DNA from: Actinomycetes bacterium
Lineage (GTDB): Bacteria > Actinomycetota > Acidimicrobiia > Acidimicrobiales > Bog-793
Length of the DNA stretch: 53,359 bases
Assembly: GCA_021838945.1 (NCBI GenBank)
Contig: JAKCCH010000010.1
Coordinates: forward strand, 1 to 53,359
Direction: 5' to 3'
Positions 23,016 to 31,596 of this stretch are shown piece by piece. Under the pieces are notes generated by a model. The model did not search any database. It saw only the letters and a program-made list of their open reading frames with translations, and was not told the DNA's origin. Position numbers and translations under genes: made by a program. The stretch's first letter is position 1. Each line of letters begins with the position of its first letter.

Positions 23016-23606
23016 TCAGTGGGCAAGGGCAGTCGCCCCGTCGACGACGAGCTGGACGGCGATGGCGGCGAGCAGGAAACCGAAGATCCGGGTGAGGAAG
23101 TGCAGCGCGGCCGACGGGATCCATGTCGCGAGCTGCTCCGCGACGAGGAAGACGAGCGCGATCACGACGACCGTCGCGAGGATGCCGAGGTACACCCCGA
23201 CGTGCGCCCCGACGCCCGGCTGCTGGCGCACGAGCACCATCACCGTCGCGATGGCGCCCGGTCCGGCGAGGAGCGGCGTCGCAAGCGGAACGAGCGCGAT
23301 CCCGCCCTCGCCCTCGGGCGGCGTCCCGTGGCCCTGGAGCATCTCGAGGGCGACGAGCACGAGCAGCAACCCGCCGGCGATCGACAGGCTCGCGAGCGAC
23401 ACGTGCAGGTAGTTGAGGACCACCTGCCCGAAGAGGGCGAACACGAGCACGACGGCCATGGCGGCAAGCGACGCGGCGAGCGCGGCCCTCTGTGCCTGGC
23501 GGTGCGGCTGCTCGCGAGTGAGGGACAGGAACACCGGTGCCGTGCCGATCGGGTCCATCACGACGAACAGCGTCACGAACGTCTTGCCGAAGGCGGCCCA
23601 GCTCAC
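23016..23606 (-). CDS. MarC family integral membrane protein
   Basis: 196 residues, about six helices. FVTLFVVMDPIGTAPVFLSLT and the mirrored LVPLATPLLAGPGAIATVMVL are the two repeated MarC motifs. The family is widespread and of unknown transport function; the name does not imply drug resistance. The start GTG 23604-23606 has AGGAGG only one base upstream, too close for normal ribosome binding, while TAGACA lies six bases upstream, so a leaderless start is again plausible. Confidence 0.87.
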   Translation of the reverse strand: MSWAAFGKTFVTLFVVMDPIGTAPVFLSLTREQPHRQAQRAALAASLAAMAVVLVFALFGQVVLNYLHVSLASLSIAGGLLLVLVALEMLQGHGTPPEGEGGIALVPLATPLLAGPGAIATVMVLVRQQPGVGAHVGVYLGILATVVVIALVFLVAEQLATWIPSAALHFLTRIFGFLLAAIAVQLVVDGATALAH

Positions 23607-23673
23607 GCCTCCTGTCTAGTTCGCCTCTCGGCGGGCTCGCGGCTCCTGCCCGACCCGGTGAGCACGGCGAACC

Positions 23674-24501
23674 TCAGAGCCCGAGCACCGCCCGGGCGAT
23701 CCGGTCCTTCACAGCGGGAGGCGTGAGCGGCAACACCGCCGCCGCCAGGTACGCGTCCGGGCCGACGAGGTAGCGCGCCCGGGGGATCTTCGCCTGCAAC
23801 GCCCCTGCGATCACCCGCGCGCAGGCGGCCGGGTCGCCGAGCAGCGGAGCAGCCAGCTGGATCGCCTTGTGCACACGCTCGTACGCCGTGCGGTAGCGCT
23901 CGCTCGGGCTCGCTATCACCTGCTCTTCCCAGATCTCGGTCCGGAACCCTCCCGGCTCCACGAGGATCACGTGAACGCCGTCGCCCCCGACCTCGGCCCG
24001 CAACGCGTCGCTGAGCCCCTCGAGAGCGTGCTTGGCAGCCTGGTACCAGCCCGACAACGGCGTCGTGGTGCGGCCGTAGATCGAGGAGATGTTGACGATG
24101 CGGCCGCCCCCTGCGGCACGTAGGTGGGGAAGCGCCAGCCGGCAGAGCCGTGCCGGCGCGAGGACCATCGTCTCGAGGATCTTTCGCGCTTCGTCCTCCG
24201 AGGTGTCCTCGACCGCGCCACGAAGCCCGAAGCCGGCGTTGTTCACGAGCCCGTAAAGGGACCCGTGACCGTCGACGACCTCGTCGACGACCTCTGCACA
24301 GGCTTCGGCGTCTGTCACGTCGAGCCGCACGGCGTGCACCGACACGCCGGCGCCGTGTGCAGCTTCCTGCAGCGCTTCGAGCTTGTGCTCGGAGCGGTAC
24401 GTGCCCACCGAGTCGAAGCCACGCTTCGCGAGCTCGATCGCCGTCTCGAGGCCGATCCCGGAGGTGGCGCCGGTGGTGAGGACGACTTTTCGTGTGGGCA
24501 T
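23674..24501 (-). CDS. SDR family oxidoreductase
   Basis: 275 residues. TGATSGIG, NNAGFGLRG, the Ser in NISSIYG and the active-site YQAAK are intact. The length and the tail GPDAYLAAAVLPLTPPAVKDRI are typical of the 'extended tail' SDRs that resemble retinol or 17-beta-hydroxysteroid dehydrogenases. Substrate unknown. Start ATG 24499-24501; the longer upstream reading adds no signal or fold. A TACGGT box lies eight bases upstream on the minus strand. Confidence 0.85.
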   Translation of the reverse strand: MPTRKVVLTTGATSGIGLETAIELAKRGFDSVGTYRSEHKLEALQEAAHGAGVSVHAVRLDVTDAEACAEVVDEVVDGHGSLYGLVNNAGFGLRGAVEDTSEDEARKILETMVLAPARLCRLALPHLRAAGGGRIVNISSIYGRTTTPLSGWYQAAKHALEGLSDALRAEVGGDGVHVILVEPGGFRTEIWEEQVIASPSERYRTAYERVHKAIQLAAPLLGDPAACARVIAGALQAKIPRARYLVGPDAYLAAAVLPLTPPAVKDRIARAVLGL

Positions 24502-24509
24502 CACGATCC

Positions 24510-24515
24510 ACCGTA
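24510..24515 (-). promoter_or_regulatory. Leaderless -10 box of the SDR gene
   Basis: On the minus strand TACGGT ends eight bases before ATG 24501. Confidence 0.5.
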
Positions 24516-24568
24516 GGGCGAGAGGCGATGGCCCCTGGCAGAGCATGCCGCTCTCGCGCAAGGATCAC

Positions 24569-25399
24569 ATGCATGAGATGGCGAGTCGAGCGATGACGGG
24601 CGTCGAGGGGCTGCTGCCCGACCTGGTGGCCGAACACGAGGAGCTCGACGCCGTGGTCACTGACATCGAGCCCGAGGAGTGGGTGACACCGACTCCTGCC
24701 GAGGGATGGGCGATCCGCGACCAGATCAGCCACCTGACCTACTTCGACGCCTCGGCCGCTCTCGCCCTCGTCAACCCGGAGCGGTTCGAGGAGCACAAGC
24801 GGGCGCTGTTCGCGGGCGAGCTCGGGCCGACCCCCGACATCGCCCTCGGTCGTGAGGTGGAGCCGCAAGAGCTGCTCGAGCACTGGCGCACGGGACGGGT
24901 CGACCTCGTCGACGCCGCAGGCGCTGCCGAGCCCTCCGTTCGCGTGCCCTGGTACGGACCACCCCTCGGCCTTGCCAGCTTCATCACTGCCCGACTGATG
25001 GAGACCTGGGCACACGGCCAGGACATCCGCGACGCCATCGGCCTCCCCCCGTGCGTGAGCGACCGCCTCCGGCACATCTGCCACCTCGGTGTGGCCGCTC
25101 GGGCCTATGCGCACGCCGTGCACGGAGTCGAGGACGACGGCACCCCGGTCCGGGTCGAGGTCGTCGCGCCAAACGGGGCGATCTGGGCATGGGGACCCGA
25201 AGAGGCCGCCGACCGCATCGCCGGCAGCGCGCTCGGGTTCGCGCTCGTCGTGACCCAGCGACGCCATCTTGACGACACGGACGTGCGGGCACAGGGTCCG
25301 GCCGCCACCCGCTGGCTCGCGATCGCTCAGGCGTTCGCCGGACCGGCCGGCGCGGGGAGGGAGCCCGGGCTCGCCGTTCCCGGGCTCCGGAACGGCTGA
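24569..25399 (+). CDS. TIGR03084-type metal-binding protein (mycothiol-dependent maleylpyruvate isomerase / DinB-like)
   Basis: 276 residues. The N-terminal four-helix bundle has WAIRDQISHLTYFD and ETWAHGQDIRD, supplying the His, Glu and His expected to bind one metal ion. VPWYGPPLGLASFITARLMETW, VVTQRRHLDDTDV and LAIAQAFAGPAGAGRE are hallmarks of the actinobacterial TIGR03084 group. Relatives use mycothiol as cofactor; the reaction of this group is not known. Start ATG 24569 has AAGGA four bases upstream; ATG 24578 and ATG 24593 are alternatives. It ends nine bases before the acyl-CoA carboxylase operon and may be its first gene. Confidence 0.82.
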   Translation: MHEMASRAMTGVEGLLPDLVAEHEELDAVVTDIEPEEWVTPTPAEGWAIRDQISHLTYFDASAALALVNPERFEEHKRALFAGELGPTPDIALGREVEPQELLEHWRTGRVDLVDAAGAAEPSVRVPWYGPPLGLASFITARLMETWAHGQDIRDAIGLPPCVSDRLRHICHLGVAARAYAHAVHGVEDDGTPVRVEVVAPNGAIWAWGPEEAADRIAGSALGFALVVTQRRHLDDTDVRAQGPAATRWLAIAQAFAGPAGAGREPGLAVPGLRNG

Positions 25400-25408
25400 G
25401 CGGGCGAG

Positions 25409-27046
25409 GTGCCGGTCCTCAGGTCCTCACTCGACACGGCGAGCGAGGAGTTCCAGGCGAACGACTCGGCCATGCGCGAGATGCTGGCGGAGCTCCGCAG
25501 GCTGCTCGAGGAGGCGGAGGCCGGAGGCGGTCCGGACTCGACCGCGCGCCTTCGCAGCCGCGGCAAGCTGCCCGTGCGCGAACGGGTCGGGCTCCTCCTC
25601 GATCCTGATTCTCCCTGGCTCGAGCTCTCTGCTCTCGCCGGCAACGCGACGAACTACGCCGTCGGAGGCGGCCTGCTGCTCGGCATCGGCCTCGTGTCGG
25701 GCACCGAGTGCGTCGTGCTCGGCAACGACCCGACCGTGCTCGGCGGCGCGATGACTGCCGTGGCCTACCGCAAGATCGAGCGCGGGATCCAGGTCGCCCG
25801 CGAGAACCGCCTCCCGTACGTGCAGTTCGTGGAGTCGGCCGGCGGCGACCTACGTGGTGGCGGCGGCGGGGGAGGCGACCCGGAAGCGGCTCTGCGGGCG
25901 AACATGGGCCATTTCTCTGAGACCGGCAGCATCTTCCACGACATCACCGAGCTCTCGGGTCTGCGGATCCCCTCGGTGTCGGTCGTCTTCGGCAGCTCCA
26001 CGGCCGGAGGCGCGTACCAGCCCGGCTTGTCGGACTACAACATCTTCGTCAAGCGCCAGGCGAAGGTGTTCCTCGGTGGTCCGCCGCTCGTGAAGATGGC
26101 GACAGGCGAGGACTCCGACGACGAGGAGCTCGGCGGAGCCGAGATGCACGCCGCCGTGAGCGGCCTCGCCGACTACCTCGCCGACGACGAGCACGAGGCC
26201 ATCCGAATGGCCCGTGACGTGATCGCTCACCTCCACTGGCGAAAGCTCGGTCCCGGGCCGACCGAGCGGCCGGACGACCCGCTGCACGATCCCGAGGAGC
26301 TCCTCGGCCTCGTCTCACCCGATCTCCGGGCTCCCCTCGACGTGCGCGAGGTGATCGCGAGGGTCGTCGATGGCAGCCGTTTCGAAGAGTTCAAGCCCCT
26401 CTACGGGTCGACGCTCGTGTGCGGCTGGGCGTCCATCCACGGGTTCCCGGTCGGCGTGCTCGGCAACAACGGCGTGCTGTTCTCCGACTCCTCGCAGAAG
26501 GCGGCGCAGTTCATCCAGCTGTGCAACCAGATCGACACGCCGCTCCTGTTCCTGCAGAACATCACGGGCTACATGGTCGGCCGGGACTACGAGCGCGGCG
26601 GCATCGTGAAGCACGGGAGCCAGATGATCAACGCGCTCTCGAACTCGACGGTGCCGCACATCACCGTCATCCTCGGCGCGAGCTACGGCGCCGGGAACTA
26701 CGGCATGGGCGGGCGTGCCTTCGACACCCGCTTCGTCTTCCTCTGGCCGACGGCGAAGATCGCCGTGATGGGGCCCCGCCAGATGGCCGGCGTCATGTCC
26801 ATCGTCCGCCGCCAGCAGGCGGCGCGGCGCGGCGAGGAGATCGACGAGGCCGCCGAGGAGATGCGCACAGCCTTCGTCGAGCAGATGGCAGAGCGGGCCT
26901 CCCTCGCCATGTACGCCACGGGCCGCGTGGTCGACGACGGCGTCATCGACCCGCGGGACACCCGCCACGCCGTCGGCATGGCCCTGTCCGCATGCCACTC
27001 CAACGTCGTGCAGGGGGCCCGCAACTTCGGGGTGTTCCGGCTGTGA
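25409..27046 (+). CDS. Acyl-CoA carboxylase beta (carboxyltransferase) subunit, methylcrotonyl/geranyl-CoA type
   Basis: 545 residues. Transfers CO2 from biotin to an acyl-CoA. Both crotonase-fold halves are visible: GNDPTVLGGAMTAVAYRKIER and FGSSTAGGAYQPGLSDYNIFV in the first, then GNNGVLFSDSSQKAAQFIQLC, TGYMVGRDYE, and ASYGAGNYGMGGRAFDTRF in the second. The length and the last motif match the methylcrotonyl/geranyl-CoA carboxylase branch rather than acetyl- or propionyl-CoA carboxylase. The AtuA and hydratase genes downstream favour a branched or terpenoid acyl-CoA. A run of seven glycines sits near residue 152 in the loop between strand and helix. Start GTG 25409. Confidence 0.85.
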   Translation: MPVLRSSLDTASEEFQANDSAMREMLAELRRLLEEAEAGGGPDSTARLRSRGKLPVRERVGLLLDPDSPWLELSALAGNATNYAVGGGLLLGIGLVSGTECVVLGNDPTVLGGAMTAVAYRKIERGIQVARENRLPYVQFVESAGGDLRGGGGGGGDPEAALRANMGHFSETGSIFHDITELSGLRIPSVSVVFGSSTAGGAYQPGLSDYNIFVKRQAKVFLGGPPLVKMATGEDSDDEELGGAEMHAAVSGLADYLADDEHEAIRMARDVIAHLHWRKLGPGPTERPDDPLHDPEELLGLVSPDLRAPLDVREVIARVVDGSRFEEFKPLYGSTLVCGWASIHGFPVGVLGNNGVLFSDSSQKAAQFIQLCNQIDTPLLFLQNITGYMVGRDYERGGIVKHGSQMINALSNSTVPHITVILGASYGAGNYGMGGRAFDTRFVFLWPTAKIAVMGPRQMAGVMSIVRRQQAARRGEEIDEAAEEMRTAFVEQMAERASLAMYATGRVVDDGVIDPRDTRHAVGMALSACHSNVVQGARNFGVFRL

Positions 27047-29013
27047 TCCGGCGCCTCTTCGTCGCCAACCGCGGCGAGATCGCCCGACGCGTCATCCGCA
27101 CCGCTCATGCGATGGGGATGACGACGGCCGTGGCCTTCGCCGAGAGCGACGCGTCGGCGCCGTTCGTCGCCGAAGCCGGCACCGCCGTCGCCCTGGCAGG
27201 CCGCACCGCAGCCGAGACCTACCTCGACCAGTCGGCGCTCATCGAAGCGGCCCGGCGGGTCGGAGCGGACGCCATCCATCCCGGCTATGGCTTCCTCTCC
27301 GAGAACGCCTCCTTCGCCCGGGCGGTCGAGGGAGCGGGGCTCGTCTTCGTCGGGCCGCCGCCCGACGCGATCGAAGCGCTCGGGGACAAGATCACCGCAC
27401 GCGAAGCCGCCGCCGCGGCCGGTGTCCCCGTGCTGATGGCGGCGCCGGACGAGCACCTCGTGGCCCTTCCCGTGATCATCAAGGCGGCAGCAGGCGGCGG
27501 AGGCAAGGGGATGCGGATCGTCCGTCGCCGCGAGGACCTGGACGACGCTCTCGGCGCCGCCCGCCGGGAGGCGAGGTCTGCTTTCGGCGACGAGCGCGTC
27601 TTCCTCGAGCCGTACGTCGAGCGGGCTCGCCATGTCGAGATGCAGATCTTCGGCGACAGCCACGGCAACCTCGTCCACTGCTTCGAGCGCGAGTGCTCGA
27701 TTCAGAGACGGCACCAGAAGGTCATCGAGGAGGCACCCTCGAGCGTCGTCGACGAGGGGCTGCGCGAGACGATGGGCGAGGCCGCCCTCCGGATCGCGAA
27801 GGTTTTCGGCTACACGAACGCCGGGACGGTGGAGTTCCTGCTGGCAGAGGACGGACGCTTCTTCTTCCTCGAGGTGAACACCCGCCTCCAGGTCGAGCAT
27901 CCCGTCACAGAAGCGATCACGGGACTCGACCTCGTCCGCGAGCAGCTGCTCGTGGCCGAGGGAGAGCCGCTCTCGTTCGACCAGGGCGACCTTCGCATCG
28001 AAGGTCACGCCATCGAGGCGCGGCTGTACGCCGAGGACCCCGAGCACGGCTACCTGCCGGTCGCAGGCACCGTCGAGCTCTGGCGGCCAGCCACCGACCC
28101 GTTCGTCCGAGTGGACTCCGGCATCGCGACGGGCTCTGTCGTCGGGATCGAGTTCGACCCGATGCTCGCCAAGGTGATCGCGCACGCGCCGTCGCGCCGG
28201 GAGGCCGCCGCGCGCCTCGCTCTCGCCCTCGCCGGAACGAGCGTCCTCGGGCTCAGGACGAACCGGGACCAGCTGATCTCGATCCTCGGTGACGAGGCTT
28301 TCCTCGCCGGCGACACGACGACGGCATTCCTCGAGGAGCGCCCCGTCGCCACCCGGCTCCGCCCGGCGCGAGACGACGTGCGGCTCGCTGGCGTGGCTGC
28401 AGCCCTCGCCGCCGAGGTGGCATCGCTCGCCGAGCGCCGCCACCTCACGAGCCTGCCGAGCGGGTGGCGCATCAGCGCCATGCCGCCACAACGCCGGGTC
28501 TTCCGGGTCGACGGCTCGGACAGCGACCTGGCGGTCGACTACGCCCGCCGGCGGGACGGTCGATACGCCGTCACAGTGTCAGACGGTGCCGGCGAGAACA
28601 GCGAGTCGGACCACATCGTCGAGCGCCGTGAGTCCGGCCTCGTCGTCGACGGCCTGAGGCCGGCCATACGAGTCGATCGCCTGGCGGGGAACCGCACCGT
28701 CGTGAGCTTCGACGACGGCGCCTGGGTCGAACTCCACGAGCGCTCCCGCTTCCCCGAGCCGGAGACTCCGGAGTCACAGGGTGCGCTCGTGGCGCCGATG
28801 CCGGGCACCGTGCTGTCTGTCCATGCCGACGTCGGCGACGTCGTCGAGATTGGGACGCTCCTCGTCGTCGTCGAGGCGATGAAGATGGAGCACCGCATCA
28901 CCGCGCTCTTCGCCGGCACGGTCCGGGCAGTGCACACCGCGCCCGGCGCGCAGGTGGCGAGCGGAGACATCCTCGTGGCGATCGAGGCGCACGAGACGCG
29001 GGAGCATGCCTGA
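27043..29013 (+). CDS. Acyl-CoA carboxylase alpha subunit (biotin carboxylase plus biotin carrier)
   Basis: 656 residues. The biotin carboxylase domain has VANRGEIARRVIRTA, HPGYGFLSENASFA, the Gly-rich ATP loop AAAGGGGKGMRIV, ERECSIQRRHQKVIEEAPS and FLEVNTRLQVEHPVTE. A linker of about 150 residues follows. The C-terminal carrier domain carries the biotinylated Lys614 in VVVEAMKMEH, preceded by VAPMPGTVLSV. It starts at GTG in a GTGA overlap with the beta gene and overlaps the AtuA gene by 8 bp, so subunit stoichiometry is set by coupling. Confidence 0.9.
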   Translation: MIRRLFVANRGEIARRVIRTAHAMGMTTAVAFAESDASAPFVAEAGTAVALAGRTAAETYLDQSALIEAARRVGADAIHPGYGFLSENASFARAVEGAGLVFVGPPPDAIEALGDKITAREAAAAAGVPVLMAAPDEHLVALPVIIKAAAGGGGKGMRIVRRREDLDDALGAARREARSAFGDERVFLEPYVERARHVEMQIFGDSHGNLVHCFERECSIQRRHQKVIEEAPSSVVDEGLRETMGEAALRIAKVFGYTNAGTVEFLLAEDGRFFFLEVNTRLQVEHPVTEAITGLDLVREQLLVAEGEPLSFDQGDLRIEGHAIEARLYAEDPEHGYLPVAGTVELWRPATDPFVRVDSGIATGSVVGIEFDPMLAKVIAHAPSRREAAARLALALAGTSVLGLRTNRDQLISILGDEAFLAGDTTTAFLEERPVATRLRPARDDVRLAGVAAALAAEVASLAERRHLTSLPSGWRISAMPPQRRVFRVDGSDSDLAVDYARRRDGRYAVTVSDGAGENSESDHIVERRESGLVVDGLRPAIRVDRLAGNRTVVSFDDGAWVELHERSRFPEPETPESQGALVAPMPGTVLSVHADVGDVVEIGTLLVVVEAMKMEHRITALFAGTVRAVHTAPGAQVASGDILVAIEAHETREHA

Positions 29014-30787
29014 GATGGCGAGTGGGAGCGGTGCGGCGGCGCTGCGGGTGGCGAACTGCAGCGGCTTTTACGGAGACCGGCTCACAGCCGCCGAGGAGAT
29101 GGTGAACGGCGGCCCGATCGACGTCCTGACGGGCGACTGGCTCGCCGAGCTCACGATGCTGATCCTCGCCAAGAGCCAGATGAAGGACCCTGCTGCCGGT
29201 TACGCCCGCTCCTTCCTGACCCAGATGGAGCAGGTCATGGGCACCTGCCTCGACCGCGGCATCAAGGTCGTGTCGAACGCCGGCGGCCTCACGCCGGCAC
29301 GCCTCGCCGAGCGCGTGGAGGACCTCGCGGGTCGTCTCGGTCTAGAGCCCGTCGTCGCCTACGTCGAGGGCGACGACCTGCTCGGCAGGCTCGCCGACCT
29401 GCGGGACGCGGGTCACGATATGCGCAACCTCGACACCGGGGAGTCGATCGGCGAGCGCCAGATGATCACGGCCAACGCCTATCTCGGTGGCTACGGGATC
29501 GCGGAGGCGCTCGCGAAGGGGGCGGACATCGTCGTCACCGGGCGGGTCACCGACGCTGCCCTCGTGGTCGGGCCGGCGGCATGGCGCCACGGCTGGAAGA
29601 GGGACGACTACGACGCCCTCGCCGGCGCCGTCATCGCAGGTCACGTCATCGAATGCGGGCCACAGGCGACCGGCGGGAACTACTCCTTCTTCGAGGAGGT
29701 GCCGGGCCTCGAGCACCTCGGCTTCCCGATCGCGGAGGTGGAGCCCGACGGCTCCTCGGTCATCACGCTGCATCCGGGCCACGGCGGGCTCGTCTCCGTC
29801 GAGACGGTCACGGCTCAGCTGCTGTACGAGATCGCGGGACCGCGATACGCGAACCCGGACGTGACGGCGCGCTTCGACTCGGTCGAGCTGACCGAGGACG
29901 GCCCGAACCGGGTCCGCATCACGGGCGCCCGCGGGGAGCCGCCGCCGACGACCGCCAAGGTCGCGATGAACTACGTCGGCGGCTACCGGACGACGCTCAC
30001 GATGATGATCACCGGGCTCGACGTCGAGGCCAAGGCCGCCGCGTTCGAACGGGCGCTGTGGCAGTCCGTTCCCGGAGGAAGGTCTGCGTTCGCCGACGTC
30101 GACGTGCAGCTGCTCCGCACCGACCGGGAGGACCCGCCGAGCAACGAGTCGGCGATGGCGCAGCTGCGGATCACAGTGAAGGACGCCGACGAGCGCAAGG
30201 TCGGGCGGGCATTCTCCTCGAAGGTGACCGAGCTCGCCCTCGCGAGCTACCCGGGGCTGTTCGGCGGCGGTTCGCAGACACAGGCGTACGGCGTCTACTG
30301 GCCCGCAGCGATCCCCGCCGAGCTCGTCTGGCAGGAGGTGGTGATCGGGACGGAGCGCCACCTCGTCGAGTCGGTGCCCGGCGCGACTCCGGAGCCCCAG
30401 CGCGAGAACCCTGCCGCCTCGCAAGGGTCACCCAGCGGGGTCGAGACGGAGGAGACGGCGGCGATCCCGCTCGGGCGCATCGCCGGTGCGCGCTCGGGGG
30501 ACAAGGGCGGCAACGCCAACGTCGGTGTCTGGGCACGCACCGACGCCGTCTACCCCTGGCTGCGGACGTGGCTCTCGACCGAGCGGCTCCAGGCGCTCCT
30601 CCCGGAGACCGCCCCGCTTCGCGTCGACCGGTACGAGCTCGGCAACCTGCGGGCGGTCAACTTCGTCATCCACGGCCTCCTCGGCGAAGGGGTCGCCGCC
30701 TCCTCGCGGGTCGACGCGCAGGCAAAGAGCCTCGGCGAGTACCTGCGGGCGAAGGTCGTCGATGTCCCGAAGGAGCTCCTCTCGTGA
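29006..30787 (+). CDS. AtuA-like protein (DUF1446) with C-terminal AtuA ferredoxin-like domain
   Basis: 593 residues. The DUF1446 part (about 1-455) opens with VANCSGFYGDRLTAAEEMV and contains LTGDWLAELTML, VSNAGGLTP, ANAYLGGYGIAEAL and VTGRVTDAALVVGP. The C-terminal part (about 485-590) has GRIAGARSGDKGGNANVGV and LRAVNFVIHGLLGEGV. AtuA is required for citronellol/geraniol use in Pseudomonas, but its reaction is unknown. Here both parts are on one chain, as in many relatives. Together with the carboxylase upstream and the hydratase downstream it argues for an acyclic-terpene or related branched acyl-CoA pathway. No oxidases or dehydrogenases of that pathway are in the window. Confidence 0.85.
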   Translation: MPEMASGSGAAALRVANCSGFYGDRLTAAEEMVNGGPIDVLTGDWLAELTMLILAKSQMKDPAAGYARSFLTQMEQVMGTCLDRGIKVVSNAGGLTPARLAERVEDLAGRLGLEPVVAYVEGDDLLGRLADLRDAGHDMRNLDTGESIGERQMITANAYLGGYGIAEALAKGADIVVTGRVTDAALVVGPAAWRHGWKRDDYDALAGAVIAGHVIECGPQATGGNYSFFEEVPGLEHLGFPIAEVEPDGSSVITLHPGHGGLVSVETVTAQLLYEIAGPRYANPDVTARFDSVELTEDGPNRVRITGARGEPPPTTAKVAMNYVGGYRTTLTMMITGLDVEAKAAAFERALWQSVPGGRSAFADVDVQLLRTDREDPPSNESAMAQLRITVKDADERKVGRAFSSKVTELALASYPGLFGGGSQTQAYGVYWPAAIPAELVWQEVVIGTERHLVESVPGATPEPQRENPAASQGSPSGVETEETAAIPLGRIAGARSGDKGGNANVGVWARTDAVYPWLRTWLSTERLQALLPETAPLRVDRYELGNLRAVNFVIHGLLGEGVAASSRVDAQAKSLGEYLRAKVVDVPKELLS

Positions 30788-31596
30788 CGACGCCGGCGCC
30801 GACGCGCTACGAGCTGCACGACGGCATCGCGACGATCACCCTCGACCAGCCCGAGAGCCGGAACGCACTCTCCGTCGCGCTCGTCAATTCGCTCGGCGAC
30901 CACCTCGTCGAGGCCGCCGAAGACTCCCGGTGCCGCCTCGTCCTCCTCACGAGCAGCGGACCGGCCTTCTGCGCCGGCGCCGATCTCAAGGGTGGGACGT
31001 CCTCTGACACTCCCCGTCACAGCCTCGTCAGCATCCTCACCGCCATCCTCGACCACCCGCGACCGGTCATCGGCCGCATCGCCGGGCACTGCATGGGCGG
31101 CGGCGTCGGCCTCGCGGCAGCATGCGACATCTCGGTCGCGTCGAGCGAGGCGCGTTTCGGCTTCACCGAGGTGCGGATCGGGGTTGCTCCGGCCATCATC
31201 TCGGTGGTCTGCCTGCCGAAGCTCAGTGCAGGCGACGCCCTCGACCTCTTCCTCTCCGGCGAGCGGATCAGCGCCGAGCGGGCGGCCGAGGTCGGTCTCG
31301 TCAACCGGGCCGTGCCTCCCGATCGGCTGGACGAGGCCGTGGCTGCCGTCGTCGACGCGGTGCTGCAGGGCGGCCCGGGAGCTCTCACGGCGGCCAAGCA
31401 GCTGGTCCGCCGCGTCCCGGGCCTCACCCGCGACCAGGGGTTCGAGTGGACCGAGCAGCTGTCCGGCGAGCTGTTCCGCTCTGCCGAAGCATCAGAGGGC
31501 ATGGCGGCCTTCCGCGAGAGACGGCGGCCGAGCTGGGTCCCGAACGGCACGGATGGAGTAGGGCCAGGCGGGGGAGGCGCGGGGGGAGGCTCGTGA
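30784..31596 (+). CDS. Enoyl-CoA hydratase/isomerase family protein
   Basis: 270 residues, crotonase fold: ITLDQPESRNALS, the oxyanion-hole segment FCAGADLKGG, RIAGHCMGGGVGLAAACDISVAS, and RFGFTEVRIGVAP with the catalytic-site Glu. The partner reaction would be hydration of the carboxylated enoyl-CoA made by the upstream carboxylase (methylglutaconyl- or isohexenylglutaconyl-CoA type). The C-terminus ends in a Gly-rich tail (GPGGGGAGGGS) whose coding DNA also supplies the GGGGGGAGG ribosome site of gpsA. GTGA overlaps occur at both ends. Confidence 0.87.
   Translation: MTTPAPTRYELHDGIATITLDQPESRNALSVALVNSLGDHLVEAAEDSRCRLVLLTSSGPAFCAGADLKGGTSSDTPRHSLVSILTAILDHPRPVIGRIAGHCMGGGVGLAAACDISVASSEARFGFTEVRIGVAPAIISVVCLPKLSAGDALDLFLSGERISAERAAEVGLVNRAVPPDRLDEAVAAVVDAVLQGGPGALTAAKQLVRRVPGLTRDQGFEWTEQLSGELFRSAEASEGMAAFRERRRPSWVPNGTDGVGPGGGGAGGGS

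Noticed and set aside
22213-23124. Upstream part of the 660-codon minus frame that includes the DNA ligase
   Set aside because: The first 300 residues are an out-of-frame reading of the SDR gene; the ligase begins at GTG 22212.
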